A stretch of DNA of 33,808 bases, from the IMG/VR virus record IMGVR_UViG_3300044639_000874, positions 1 through 33,808 of that record. One strand, written 5' to 3'. Below the pieces are notes generated by a model that saw nothing but the letters and a program-made list of their open reading frames with translations, was not told the origin of the DNA and did not search any database. A program made the translations under genes and the position numbers. Every line of letters begins with the position of its first letter. Position 1 is the first letter of the stretch. This DNA is from a virus. Shown here one piece after another: positions 23,919 through 31,026 of the stretch.

Positions 23919-24638
23919 TTTTATTAATTTGTTTCGCTTCCTCGTTTGCTAAATCTATTCTATACTCCAGGTCATAAAGAAATACATGTACGTTTAATTC
24001 AGTTGCATCCTCGATGCTAATTCGCCTTCCTTTAGCAACTGTATCAATGCTTGGATACCATCCCCACTTTTGCCCGAAGTTACTGCCGATAGTTCTTGCT
24101 GTATCGTCTGATTGTTGGACAGATAAACATTCGTAGCTTTCAATAAGTCGCTGCTTAAATTCCAAAAAAAAACCATAGCACCAAGCAACATTGTAACAGG
24201 TGCTTTTAACATATCGTTGCAATGCGTATCGCTTCCGTTGTACGCTTCAATAGTATAACTTCCGCTTATCTTTTTTGTGATTGGTCTAAACATAACAGCC
24301 ATAGCACGATGATAGTTTTCGTAGTCTGATATGTAGTTTTCTAAATCGATATACTCGCTTATTCCTATCTTATCAAAGTTTGGAATGAAGCCGTATTTAT
24401 CAAATGTAGGAGTGAATTTAACTTCTTGCTGTAAGACTTCGGTAACTTGGTTTACGATGTCTTTTAGGTCCTTAAAACTTATCTTAAATGTTTCCTCTAA
24501 AGGGATGTTGCAGAATATTGAAACGATAGCCATATCCATAGCATCAGCTTCAATGTCTTTGAGGTTTAAAATACGGTTGTATTTGATAAACTGCTCAACT
24601 GTTATTTCGTTTAATTGTGTCGGTATAATCAATCTCAT
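23911..24638 (-). CDS. Candidate tail assembly chaperone, -1 frameshift fusion product (242 aa)
   Basis: Ribosomes that slip by -1 on the T9 run at 24164-24172 would leave the 214-aa frame after residue 158 and continue in the overlapping frame for 84 residues (LEFKQRLIESYECLSVQQ, KWGWYPSIDTVAKGRR, LYDLEYRIDLANEEAKQINKNE). The second frame reads like a real, conserved type of C-terminus, and its stop overlaps the next gene start by 8 nt. Paired products of this kind are a hallmark of tail chaperones, but this gene follows TerL and is 5 kb from the tape measure, so the assignment is moderate. Confidence 0.55.
23994..24638 (-). CDS. Candidate tail assembly chaperone, zero-frame product (214 aa)
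   Basis: MRLIIPTQLNEITVEQFIKY begins a protein with ISEYIDLENYISDYENYHRA, AVMFRPITKK and PVTMLLGAMVFFWN, found in flavobacterial phages near the terminase. In frame it goes on for another 56 residues past the T9 slip site (ending ELASRMQLN). The two frames overlap for over 170 bases after the slip, so this segment may be doubly coding. The motif TTTCGTATATAGGT abuts the ATG. Confidence 0.6.
   Translation of the reverse strand: MRLIIPTQLNEITVEQFIKYNRILNLKDIEADAMDMAIVSIFCNIPLEETFKISFKDLKDIVNQVTEVLQQEVKFTPTFDKYGFIPNFDKIGISEYIDLENYISDYENYHRAMAVMFRPITKKISGSYTIEAYNGSDTHCNDMLKAPVTMLLGAMVFFWNLSSDLLKATNVYLSNNQTIQQELSAVTSGKSGDGIQALIQLLKEGELASRMQLN
24164..24172 (-). promoter_or_regulatory. Slippery T9 run, putative -1 frameshift site
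   Basis: In the zero frame the codons are GTT TTT TTT TGG; slipping -1 on TTT TTT gives TTG GAA TTT next, which is exactly the frame of the downstream ORF. A homopolymer sequencing error would have the same look, but the zero frame stays open well beyond the site. Confidence 0.55.
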
Positions 24639-24652
24639 ACCTATATACGAAA

Positions 24653-25858
24653 TTAATCGAAAATGTAATTTCCTTTGTTTGGTTTACCTATGTAATTCCA
24701 AACAGCATAACCTAAAGCATCGAGTAAGTGATTGTAATCGTCGATTGGTGTTTCACTTTTCCTATCGTGCCAAACGTAGTTGTTAAGTTCTTTAATTAAG
24801 TTGGTGCTTTCGCTGTCAACTATCAATTCATAATCTTGCATCAAAGCAATCCTATCAATTATCTTTGGTTTTTCAATGCCTTTTATATTCAATCCTCGCG
24901 CCTTTAATTCGCTTATAAGTCTAGGCTCGGCACTATCCGCTATAATTAGATTTTTATTGCCACAATAACGGTTATTCTCGGTGTAAATTTCAGTTGTATT
25001 AAGTCCAACCTTATAAAGTAATTCCTTTGCGTAAATACATTTATTTGTTTTGTCGATTGATACTTGAATTAAAGTTGTGGGATCAATGCTAAATCCAAAA
25101 TCTTGTCCGAATATCGAACCGTTTATTTCTTTGAAATTATCAATGCGCCAGTTTGAAAATACAACACCCTCGGCTTTGTTTAACCAACCTCCTAATATTT
25201 GATGCTTGTACTTATCAGGGTTTGTTATCTGTATTCTTTTAACCTCGTTTATAAAGCTATCGTCAAGGTTATCGATGTTGTCTAGGTAAGTTGTATGTAT
25301 GTAAGTCACATCGTCTTTGATGCCGTTAAATCCCTCTTGCACTCCTCGGTCCTCAAAGAACCTTTTATAAATCCAATGCTCTTTAGTTGCAGGATTAAGA
25401 ATTAATATAATACGGTTTTGTTTTCCCTTTTGTCTAATAGATAAATTTATCTTATCGAAAGTGGTTTCATCTGTAAGTTCTTCTGCTTCATCCAATATCC
25501 AGGTTGTAACACCTTGCAACGATTTAAGGTTTGCTGTTTGGTCCCCACTGGAAGTTCTTATCCCACGAAAGATAATATCGGATTTTGATTGTAGGTTTTT
25601 AATCTCGGATTTGGTAACCTCGAATAACGGATTAAGTTCCATTAAATCAATCTTCTCTTGAAACTCCGGAATGATTGAAAGGTGCGCACTTGTCATAGTC
25701 TGACGAGTGAATAATATTTTATGCCCTTGCTCAAAAGATAAGAGGTTGGTAAATGTACCAACCCCGAATGACTTTGAAGAACCCCTACCGCCTGTTATAA
25801 TAAAATAGCGCGTATCGTTCTCGAATAAAGGATAGTATTTACTATTTAGTGTTATCAA
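24653..25858 (-). CDS. terL: Terminase large subunit
   Basis: 401 residues. Walker A GGRGSSKS (23-30), Walker B WILDEAEE (120-127), coupling-type LILNPATKEHW (152-162), and a nuclease domain with IFGQDFGFSIDP (D253) and LIIADSAEP (D308): all the parts of an ATP-driven packaging motor with its cutting domain. The start must be TTG at 25858, right after an in-frame stop, since the next ATG is far inside the ATPase. A short ORF from the ATG at 25880 overlaps this start. Belongs to the Terminase_3-like group. Confidence 0.95.
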   Translation of the reverse strand: MITLNSKYYPLFENDTRYFIITGGRGSSKSFGVGTFTNLLSFEQGHKILFTRQTMTSAHLSIIPEFQEKIDLMELNPLFEVTKSEIKNLQSKSDIIFRGIRTSSGDQTANLKSLQGVTTWILDEAEELTDETTFDKINLSIRQKGKQNRIILILNPATKEHWIYKRFFEDRGVQEGFNGIKDDVTYIHTTYLDNIDNLDDSFINEVKRIQITNPDKYKHQILGGWLNKAEGVVFSNWRIDNFKEINGSIFGQDFGFSIDPTTLIQVSIDKTNKCIYAKELLYKVGLNTTEIYTENNRYCGNKNLIIADSAEPRLISELKARGLNIKGIEKPKIIDRIALMQDYELIVDSESTNLIKELNNYVWHDRKSETPIDDYNHLLDALGYAVWNYIGKPNKGNYIFD

Positions 25859-25879
25859 TTAAACTATAAATTTCATTCA

Positions 25880-26185
25880 TCACTCTTTAAATTTAATTAT
25901 ATCTTTCAACTCAAACGAATTGAGATTTACTGTTTGGTCTATTATTTCTTTTGGCTTACCAAGTAAATGTTCAGCTATAAATATCTTACCCCTGTCAAAA
26001 GCAAATAGTTCTTTTACTACTTCTATTTTAGCTTCTTCATCTGTTTGAACATCTTTTATTTGTTTAACAGCTTTAAGAATAATATAGTTAGTTTTTTCTT
26101 CCTCTGCTTTTGTTTGAAGTCTTAAATCAGAAGAACTTTTTGGAGCAGTACTATGCCCCCCATTATTCTTTCTTTTATCTTCCAT
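25880..26185 (-). CDS. Terminase small subunit-like protein
   Basis: A 101-residue protein directly before TerL, starting MEDKRKNNGGHSTAPKSSSD and containing the helical IFIAEHLLGKPKEIIDQTVN near its end. GGHSTxPK...LGKPKE is typical of a family lying beside terminase genes in Bacteroidota phages. DNA recognition for packaging is the likely role, by position and family. Confidence 0.6.
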   Translation of the reverse strand: MEDKRKNNGGHSTAPKSSSDLRLQTKAEEEKTNYIILKAVKQIKDVQTDEEAKIEVVKELFAFDRGKIFIAEHLLGKPKEIIDQTVNLNSFELKDIIKFKE

Positions 26186-26215
26186 AATTAATTACAATAT
26201 TAATTGATTAATTTA

Positions 26216-26458
26216 TTAATTACACCATTGTTCCCCAACTGTTCCCTGATTGCCATCAACCGTTACAAGTTTTATTTCGTTTGTACAGTTGTTTTTAACT
26301 TTCAAATTTGTAAAACTGCTTGTCGGCAAATTGAAAACTATCTTTTCTGTTATAACTCCGCAATTACAATCTAATACTGGTGCAGCTGCTGGAGAGTCTG
26401 ATGAACATCCTATCAATGTAAATAGGGAAATCATTAATAATGCTTTAATTGTTTTCAT
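26216..26458 (-). CDS. Small lipoprotein (80 aa)
   Basis: A signal peptide ending LFTLIGC with the lipobox Cys at about residue 18, then a Cys-containing mature part (LDCNCGV, NNCTNEIKLV, EQWCN) of about 60 residues, probably disulphide-bonded. Phage lipoproteins of this size can act in superinfection exclusion or envelope interaction; here there is no direct support. It sits oddly between the sigma-like region and the terminase genes. Overlaps the upstream gene's 3' end by 14 nt. Confidence 0.7.
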   Translation of the reverse strand: MKTIKALLMISLFTLIGCSSDSPAAAPVLDCNCGVITEKIVFNLPTSSFTNLKVKNNCTNEIKLVTVDGNQGTVGEQWCN

Positions 26459-26732
26459 AATTTAATAGTTTAGTTAATTTTTTTAATATGGAAGTTCTTA
26501 CACCTCCGATAAATTGTTCTTCTGCAATAGTGGTGCCAAAGGCTTCGTTATAAACTTCTCTTGGTTCTTTTTCCATTCTTTGCTTTTGCAAATCTGTTAA
26601 AGGTAACGGTTTATTAAAGGCAAAGTTTACGTTTAACCAATCTTTATTTTTCTTACATCCCTCGCAGGGTTCAATTCCAATTACATCGGTAACAGCTTTT
26701 ACAACATCGCCTAATCCTTTTTTCTTTGCCAT
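26445..26732 (-). CDS. Conserved small phage protein (GLGD family), unknown function
   Basis: A 95-residue protein starting MAKKKGLGDVVKAVTDVIGI followed by CEGCKKNKDWLN, a CxxC pair. The GLGD...TDVIGI...C..C.K pattern is known to me from many Bacteroidota phage genomes near the terminase. Possible metal-binding adaptor; role unknown. Overlaps the sigma-like gene by 22 nt. Confidence 0.65.
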   Translation of the reverse strand: MAKKKGLGDVVKAVTDVIGIEPCEGCKKNKDWLNVNFAFNKPLPLTDLQKQRMEKEPREVYNEAFGTTIAEEQFIGGVRTSILKKLTKLLNYENN

Positions 26733-27190
26733 ACTTTCTCTTTAAAGTTTGTTCTATATTTTTGTACCGTTCTAATACTTATTTGGCTATCTCTGCTGAA
26801 CTTTCTTAATCCATCGAGTATAGAGTTGGTTACTATTATATTTTCTATTACATCATCTGTTAGAACCTCGTTTATAATATCAATCTTATCCTGGAGATCC
26901 TTATCCTTTTCTAAATTATATAACTCAATTTCATTTTCAAAGTTTGAGAAATCATCGACTAGAAAATATCTATTCTTTTGACTACTCTCTTTTATACTAT
27001 CTACATAGATTGATTTTATTGTATAATAAACATAATAGGGTTTTACACTTTGTTTTTCATGTAGCTTTAAATACATTTCTTGCACCAGGTCTTTTGCGTA
27101 ATCTTTATCATCACATATTGATAAAGCCATTTTATACCATATATCGTTATTTTTCGAAAGTTCTTTAAGGAATTTATTTTCTTCTAGCAT
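26711..27190 (-). CDS. Sigma-70-like (ECF-type) transcription factor
   Basis: A 159-residue protein. Residues 25-45 (CDDKDYAKDLVQEMYLKLHE) resemble sigma region 2 with its DLVQE.Y.KL helix. The C-terminus (LRKFSRDSQISIRTVQKYRT) is a helix-turn-helix in the position of region 4. Such phage-encoded sigma-like factors just upstream of terminase genes could direct late transcription. The -35/-10 preference is unknown; candidate target motifs are discussed in the findings. Confidence 0.65.
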   Translation of the reverse strand: MLEENKFLKELSKNNDIWYKMALSICDDKDYAKDLVQEMYLKLHEKQSVKPYYVYYTIKSIYVDSIKESSQKNRYFLVDDFSNFENEIELYNLEKDKDLQDKIDIINEVLTDDVIENIIVTNSILDGLRKFSRDSQISIRTVQKYRTNFKEKVWQRKKD

Positions 27191-27191
27191 T

Positions 27192-27410
27192 TTAATTAAA
27201 TCCTAAAGTTTTTAATGCCAAAACACTTTTGATATGCGTAAATAAACTTTCGCTATATTCTAACTCATAGATCTGTCCGCTTAAAATAACACCTAGATAA
27301 CCATCCTCGTTTACAAATACTCCCTGCGCTTGGTTCTCGTCAAAATGGAAGTCAGTTAAGTACTCATCTTCATCTGTCAATCCGTACATAAGTAACTTTG
27401 CAACTACCAT
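27192..27410 (-). CDS. Small acidic protein, first gene of the leftward operon
   Basis: A 72-residue acidic, beta-prone protein (MVVAKLLMYGLTDEDEYLTD, VFVNEDGYLGVILSGQIYEL). It follows a TAnnTTTG box and hairpin. No family recognised; its place as the first gene of the late operon would suit a regulator. Confidence 0.65.
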   Translation of the reverse strand: MVVAKLLMYGLTDEDEYLTDFHFDENQAQGVFVNEDGYLGVILSGQIYELEYSESLFTHIKSVLALKTLGFN

Positions 27411-27427
27411 AATTGTATTATTTGAAA

Positions 27428-27463
27428 CAAATGTACAAAAAAAGTAGTTACATTCACTACTTT
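27428..27463 (-). promoter_or_regulatory. Leftward late promoter with palindrome in the spacer
   Basis: On the minus strand, TACATTTG (27428-27435) is a TAnnTTTG box 18 nt before the first late ATG. The region just upstream holds an inverted repeat, plus arms aaagtagt 27441-27448 and actacttt 27456-27463. The block is about 80% identical to 7928-7965. There is no upstream leftward gene here, so an operator role is as likely as termination. Confidence 0.6.
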
Positions 27464-27521
27464 ATTAAAATAATTTTTTATATTTACAACTTCATAGTTT
27501 TAAAGTTTGGTTTAGTTCATT

Positions 27522-27552
27522 AAATGCTCGGTAGAAATATCGGGCATTTTTT
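27522..27552 (+). terminator. Intrinsic terminator in divergent intergenic region
   Basis: An 11-bp stem (27522-27532 / 27539-27549, two wobble pairs) with a 6-nt loop runs into T6. It faces right, yet no rightward gene precedes it, so it may end a short RNA or protect the early promoter from stray transcription. The remaining part of the 27411-27680 spacer holds the two divergent promoters. Confidence 0.6.
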
Positions 27553-27613
27553 GTCTAATAAACCCAATAAAATAACGGAAAGTAAAAATAAATTGAAAAT
27601 AAACTTGAAAAAG

Positions 27614-27644
27614 TTTGCACAATCAAAATATGGTTGTATATTTG
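27614..27644 (+). promoter_or_regulatory. Early rightward promoter (TTTG, N19, TATATTTG)
   Basis: TTTG 27614-27617, 19-nt spacer, TATATTTG 27637-27644: a full match to the Bacteroidota vegetative promoter. Drives the rightward operon and would be used by the unmodified host polymerase early in infection. Confidence 0.8.
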
Positions 27645-27680
27645 TACCAGCAATAAAGCGAAACACTAAAACAAACTAAT

Positions 27681-27767
27681 ATGAAAACATTTTTATCAAA
27701 ACAAAAGTACCAAGTTTACGCAATAGGATTTATTGCAGTATATTTTTTAACTAGATTTTTTTATTAA
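27681..27767 (+). CDS. Tiny membrane peptide (28 aa)
   Basis: MKTFLSKQKYQVY followed by a single hydrophobic helix AIGFIAVYFLTRFFY. It is the first ORF after the early promoter, with a start 36 nt after the -7 box. Below usual gene-calling size; real by position, function unknown. Confidence 0.45.
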   Translation: MKTFLSKQKYQVYAIGFIAVYFLTRFFY

Positions 27768-27785
27768 TCACTAAAAACAAAAATT

Positions 27786-28031
27786 ATGAAAACAGCAATG
27801 CAAGAACTATTTAGCCAATTAGAATTGGAACATCCTAATTTATTTAATACAAATACTTTGGAAGGTAGAAAGTTTATAAACGATTATTATAAATTTTTTG
27901 AATTAGAAAAGCAACAGATAATTGATGCGCACGGAAATAAAACTAAAAAATCAGGCGGGATTTCAAACAGCACATATATTTTAACAGGACTAGAATATTA
28001 TAACGAAACTTTTGAAATAAAACAAATATGA
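27786..28031 (+). CDS. Small unknown early protein (81 aa)
   Basis: A mixed, charged protein (MKTAMQELFSQLELEHPNLF, ISNSTYILTGLEYYNET). Its stop overlaps the next start (ATGA). No family recognised. Confidence 0.65.
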   Translation: MKTAMQELFSQLELEHPNLFNTNTLEGRKFINDYYKFFELEKQQIIDAHGNKTKKSGGISNSTYILTGLEYYNETFEIKQI

Positions 28032-28183
28032 AAAAATCTCACGGAGGCGCAAACAGAAATCAAGGTCGTAAATCACCATTTGCAGAACTAACTAAAACAA
28101 CTACTTTTCGCATTCCTATTTCACAAATAGATAATGTTAAGAGAATAGTCAAAGAGTATCTTCAACAATTTAAAAAAGAATAA
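28028..28183 (+). CDS. Small basic protein, possible DNA-binding (51 aa)
   Basis: MKKSHGGANRNQGRKSPFAE, then TTTFRIPISQIDNVKRIVKE. The GGANRNQGRK start and TFRIP motif are common in small phage and element proteins; the second half looks like the strand-helix of a ribbon-helix-helix. Coupled to the upstream gene by ATGA. A DNA-binding role is inference. Confidence 0.6.
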   Translation: MKKSHGGANRNQGRKSPFAELTKTTTFRIPISQIDNVKRIVKEYLQQFKKE

Positions 28184-28246
28184 TTTATAATCAATATAAA
28201 CAACGCTTAAAAGTAAAATAAATTTTTTTATTAAATCTAATACCTT

Positions 28247-28254
28247 TAAATTTG
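28247..28254 (+). promoter_or_regulatory. Possible internal early promoter (-7 box TAAATTTG)
   Basis: TAAATTTG matches TAnnTTTG, 24 nt before the ATG at 28279, in a 95-nt spacer. The -33 region is only T-rich, so strength is doubtful. Confidence 0.5.
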
Positions 28255-28278
28255 TTTAACTAATTAAAAATAAACACT

Positions 28279-28533
28279 ATGACAAAATTCAAAAATGACC
28301 CAGCAGACGAACACGATTTACAAGGCGATTTTATTCCAAACGGTTTAAGTTCTTGTTTAGATTACTACAAAGATTTTGACGATTGCGATTATTTAGAAAA
28401 CGCAATTTACGAAACTGATACTAAAATATCAAAAGCACTTGACGAGATACAATATTTGATTGACTACGCTAGAGTTGGTCACAATGATTTTTTAGCAAAC
28501 AAACTTATAAACTTAAAAAACACTTTGAAATAA
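28279..28533 (+). CDS. Small acidic early protein (84 aa)
   Basis: An Asp/Glu-rich protein (FKNDPADEHDLQGDFIPNG, KDFDDCDYLENAIYETDTK). The stop overlaps the next start by one base (TAATG). A strongly acidic early phage protein may mimic DNA to block host factors, but nothing specific supports that here. Confidence 0.6.
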   Translation: MTKFKNDPADEHDLQGDFIPNGLSSCLDYYKDFDDCDYLENAIYETDTKISKALDEIQYLIDYARVGHNDFLANKLINLKNTLK

Positions 28534-28757
28534 TGAAAAAAGGAACACAAGTAATGTTAAACGTAAATTCTTGTATTGGAGATTTAATATTCTCTAAATT
28601 ATCGGATGAAAATTGGAAACTAAACGACAATCCTATCGATATGGTTGGAACTATTTACAAAATAGGAAATCACAAAATGAAATCTTTACCTGTATTGGTA
28701 ATGTGGGCGAACGGTTTAACTAACTCTTATGAGTACAAAAATCTAATTGAATTATGA
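28533..28757 (+). CDS. Small unknown early protein (74 aa)
   Basis: MKKGTQVMLNVNSCIGDLIF, then a beta-rich segment with GTIYKIGNHKMKSLPVLVMW, like a small SH3-type barrel. Coupled on both sides (TAATG, ATGA). No function assigned. Confidence 0.6.
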   Translation: MKKGTQVMLNVNSCIGDLIFSKLSDENWKLNDNPIDMVGTIYKIGNHKMKSLPVLVMWANGLTNSYEYKNLIEL

Positions 28758-28873
28758 CACCACAAGATAAAAAAGAACTGAATTTCATTTTAAAAACAGC
28801 CATAGAAATTGCAATAGCAACGGCAATAACAACAATAATAATTTACATAACTCTTAAACTTTTAAAACTATGA
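28754..28873 (+). CDS. Tiny single-span membrane protein (39 aa)
   Basis: MTPQDKKELNFILK followed by one long hydrophobic helix rich in Ala, Ile and Thr, ending KLLKL. Starts and stops overlap neighbours as ATGA at both ends, which is strong evidence for translation of such a short frame. Function unknown. Confidence 0.6.
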   Translation: MTPQDKKELNFILKTAIEIAIATAITTIIIYITLKLLKL

Positions 28874-29079
28874 ACGATTTAATAAAATTTCAAGCAGAAC
28901 AAATAGTAGCGCTACAAACTCGCAATAATTATTTGGAAAATGAAATAATACAAGCTAAAAAAATACTTCAAGACATTGTAAATGATTGGGAAGTTTTTAA
29001 TGCCGAAGAAGTAAAACCAAACGTATTTGATACTGCGTTTGACAATCCAATGGAACAATTAGATAACTTATTAAAATAA
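28870..29079 (+). CDS. Small helical early protein (69 aa)
   Basis: A coiled-coil-like N-terminus (IKFQAEQIVALQTRNNYLEN) followed by an acidic tail (WEVFNAEEVKPNVFD). It lies 9 nt before the ERF gene. Possible oligomerising accessory of the recombination module; not recognised. Confidence 0.6.
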   Translation: MNDLIKFQAEQIVALQTRNNYLENEIIQAKKILQDIVNDWEVFNAEEVKPNVFDTAFDNPMEQLDNLLK

Positions 29080-29088
29080 TTATAAACT

Positions 29089-29613
29089 ATGAAAAACATT
29101 GCAACCGCTTTAGTAAAAGCACAATCAGAAATGAGCAACCCAAAGAAAGGTAATACAAACCCTTTTTTTAAATCAAAATACGCTGATTTAAACGCAGTTC
29201 GTGAAGCAGTAATACCAATACTTAACGAGAACGGAATTAGCGTACTACAACCGCTTGTTCACGTTGATGGTAAAAACTTTGTAAATACTATTTTACTTCA
29301 CGAAAGTGGCGAAATGATGGAAAGTTTTACTGAAATCATTTACAACAAGCAAAACGATGCACAAGCGCAAGGTAGTGGAATAACTTATGCACGTAGATAC
29401 GGTTTACAATCTTTCGTTTGTGTTGGTGCAGATGATGATGATGGCAACAAAGCAAGTCAACAAACTACAATTAATGTAGCACGTTTAGAAGAAAAACTAA
29501 AAGTTTGTACAAGTGTTGAAACATTAGCTAGTACTTACAAATCATTTACTCCTGCTGAACAAAAAGCAGTAGCAACATTAACAACTGAACTTAAACTAAA
29601 ATTAACTAAATAA
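29089..29613 (+). CDS. ERF-family single-strand annealing recombinase
   Basis: A 174-residue protein. NPFFKSKYADLNAVREAVIP, GISVLQ and QAQGSGITYARRYGLQSF followed by GADDDDG are the defining motifs of the ERF family (P22 Erf-like), which anneals complementary single strands in phage recombination and genome circularisation. It stands at the head of a recombination module with SSB-like, NinB and NinG genes. Confidence 0.9.
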   Translation: MKNIATALVKAQSEMSNPKKGNTNPFFKSKYADLNAVREAVIPILNENGISVLQPLVHVDGKNFVNTILLHESGEMMESFTEIIYNKQNDAQAQGSGITYARRYGLQSFVCVGADDDDGNKASQQTTINVARLEEKLKVCTSVETLASTYKSFTPAEQKAVATLTTELKLKLTK

Positions 29614-30059
29614 TGGGAGCAACAAGCGAAATGCACATAGCATTAAGAGCCGAAGAAATGGCAACAATGTACGAGCCAACTTTTACTAAAAAAGAGGCAA
29701 TACAAACAGGAATTGAATTAGTAAACAATTTACTCGAAAGCGGAGCAGTAGACAAAATGCAATTTATGGCGAACCTCTGCCGATTGAAAGAAGTTGTAAA
29801 CTCTGCCGATGCTGAAATGAGAAAGCACTTACCACAAGAAAAAACAAATGTTTGGGGAGTTGAATTTACACCTGTAAACGGTGGTAACACAATTAACTAT
29901 GCAGACGATGAAATTTATCAACAGTTAAAAGCTGATTTGGATGCAAGAGCCGATTTATTAAAGTTGGCACAAACACAAACGATAATTGATGCTTATGGTA
30001 ACGATGTGCCAAAAGTATCAACAACACCGAGAAAATCATCGATAACAATTAAATTTTAA
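29613..30059 (+). CDS. Conserved phage protein between ERF and SSB genes, unknown function
   Basis: A 148-residue, mostly helical protein ending in a beta segment (VEFTPVNGGNTINYADDEIY, DLDARADLLKLA) and a basic tail with VSTTPRKSSITIKF. I associate it with the same place in other Bacteroidota phages. Coupled to ERF by TAATG. Possibly a recombination accessory; no motif is diagnostic. Confidence 0.65.
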   Translation: MGATSEMHIALRAEEMATMYEPTFTKKEAIQTGIELVNNLLESGAVDKMQFMANLCRLKEVVNSADAEMRKHLPQEKTNVWGVEFTPVNGGNTINYADDEIYQQLKADLDARADLLKLAQTQTIIDAYGNDVPKVSTTPRKSSITIKF

Positions 30060-30070
30060 AACAATTAAAA

Positions 30071-30439
30071 ATGGAAGTAGTAGGAAAAATTAAAATGATT
30101 GATGTCACTAAAGAAGTAGGCACAAGTGGGTTTAAAAAACGTGATGTAGTAGTTACGACAGATGAACAATACCCGCAAGATATTTTAGTACAATTTGTAC
30201 AAGATAAATGCGATGTGTTGAATGGTTTTAAAGTTGGCGAAAACGTTACAATCGGTATCAATTTGAAAGGTAGAGAATGGATGAACCCAAAAGCAGAGTT
30301 GGTTTATTTCAATACTATTCAAGGTTGGAATATTAAGAAAGATACCAACGGAATAGATGCTACAAAAGTTCCTAACGCTTCGGAGTTTGAACTTGCAGGA
30401 AATGCTGGAAGTGACGAAAGCGACGATTTACCCTTTTAA
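30071..30439 (+). CDS. Single-stranded DNA-binding-like protein (DUF3127)
   Basis: A 122-residue protein with an OB-like core (GKIKMIDVTKEVGTSGFKKR, VGENVTIGINLKGREW) and a C-terminal acidic tip DESDDLPF, the protein-interaction tail of SSBs. DUF3127 proteins of this form serve as SSB in Bacteroidota phages. Next to ERF. Confidence 0.8.
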   Translation: MEVVGKIKMIDVTKEVGTSGFKKRDVVVTTDEQYPQDILVQFVQDKCDVLNGFKVGENVTIGINLKGREWMNPKAELVYFNTIQGWNIKKDTNGIDATKVPNASEFELAGNAGSDESDDLPF

Positions 30440-30451
30440 TCCCAAAGTAAA

Positions 30452-30883
30452 ATGAAAATAGAAGTAACAACCTCAATATCTAACGGAATATTTAATCGTA
30501 ACAGAAACACCGTTTTAAGCGCAATAAAATCATTTGAGGGTAAAGAGGTTGTTATAACTATTGACAAGGTTAAAAAGCAACGTAGCATACAACAAAACAG
30601 ATATTATTGGGGTTTGCTAGTTCCTTTAATGCAACAAGGTGCTAAAGATACTTGGGGAGAAACGTGGAGCATTGACAAAGCACATAAACACCTTTCAAAA
30701 CTATTTGTCTTTCACGAAAGCGTAAATGAAAAAAATGGTTTAATTACTCAAACACCAAAATCAACAACGGAATTATCAACAACGGATTGGGAAGTTTATA
30801 CAACTGAAATTAGAATTTATCTATTGCAAGATTTTGATATTAACGCACCCGAACCTAACGAAGATTTAACTTTAAAATTATGA
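30452..30883 (+). CDS. NinB-like recombination protein
   Basis: A 143-residue protein with KVKKQRSIQQNRYYWGLLVP, the R.S..QN.YYWG signature of the NinB (lambda Orf-like) family of recombination mediators, which load or assist annealing proteins. Followed by an ATGA coupling. Confidence 0.85.
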   Translation: MKIEVTTSISNGIFNRNRNTVLSAIKSFEGKEVVITIDKVKKQRSIQQNRYYWGLLVPLMQQGAKDTWGETWSIDKAHKHLSKLFVFHESVNEKNGLITQTPKSTTELSTTDWEVYTTEIRIYLLQDFDINAPEPNEDLTLKL

Positions 30884-31026
30884 CAGTAGATGTTTATGCA
30901 TTTCACAAAAAAGGATTGAAACCACCGATTAAAAAAACTATGTCATTCGGAGAGTTTCATAAATTAAAAAGCAAAGATTATTATTTTAGAGCCTATCAGG
31001 TTAATTACAATCAAACAATATTATGA
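30880..31026 (+). CDS. Small unknown protein between NinB and methyltransferase (48 aa)
   Basis: MTVDVYAFHKKGLKPPIKKT, MSFGEFHKLKSKDYYFRAYQ: short, basic, aromatic. ATGA overlaps at both ends make translation likely. Function unknown. Confidence 0.65.
   Translation: MTVDVYAFHKKGLKPPIKKTMSFGEFHKLKSKDYYFRAYQVNYNQTIL

Noticed and set aside
29606-29890. 94-aa leftward ORF
   Set aside because: Antisense to the well-supported gene at 29613-30059; opposite to operon direction and not protein-like.
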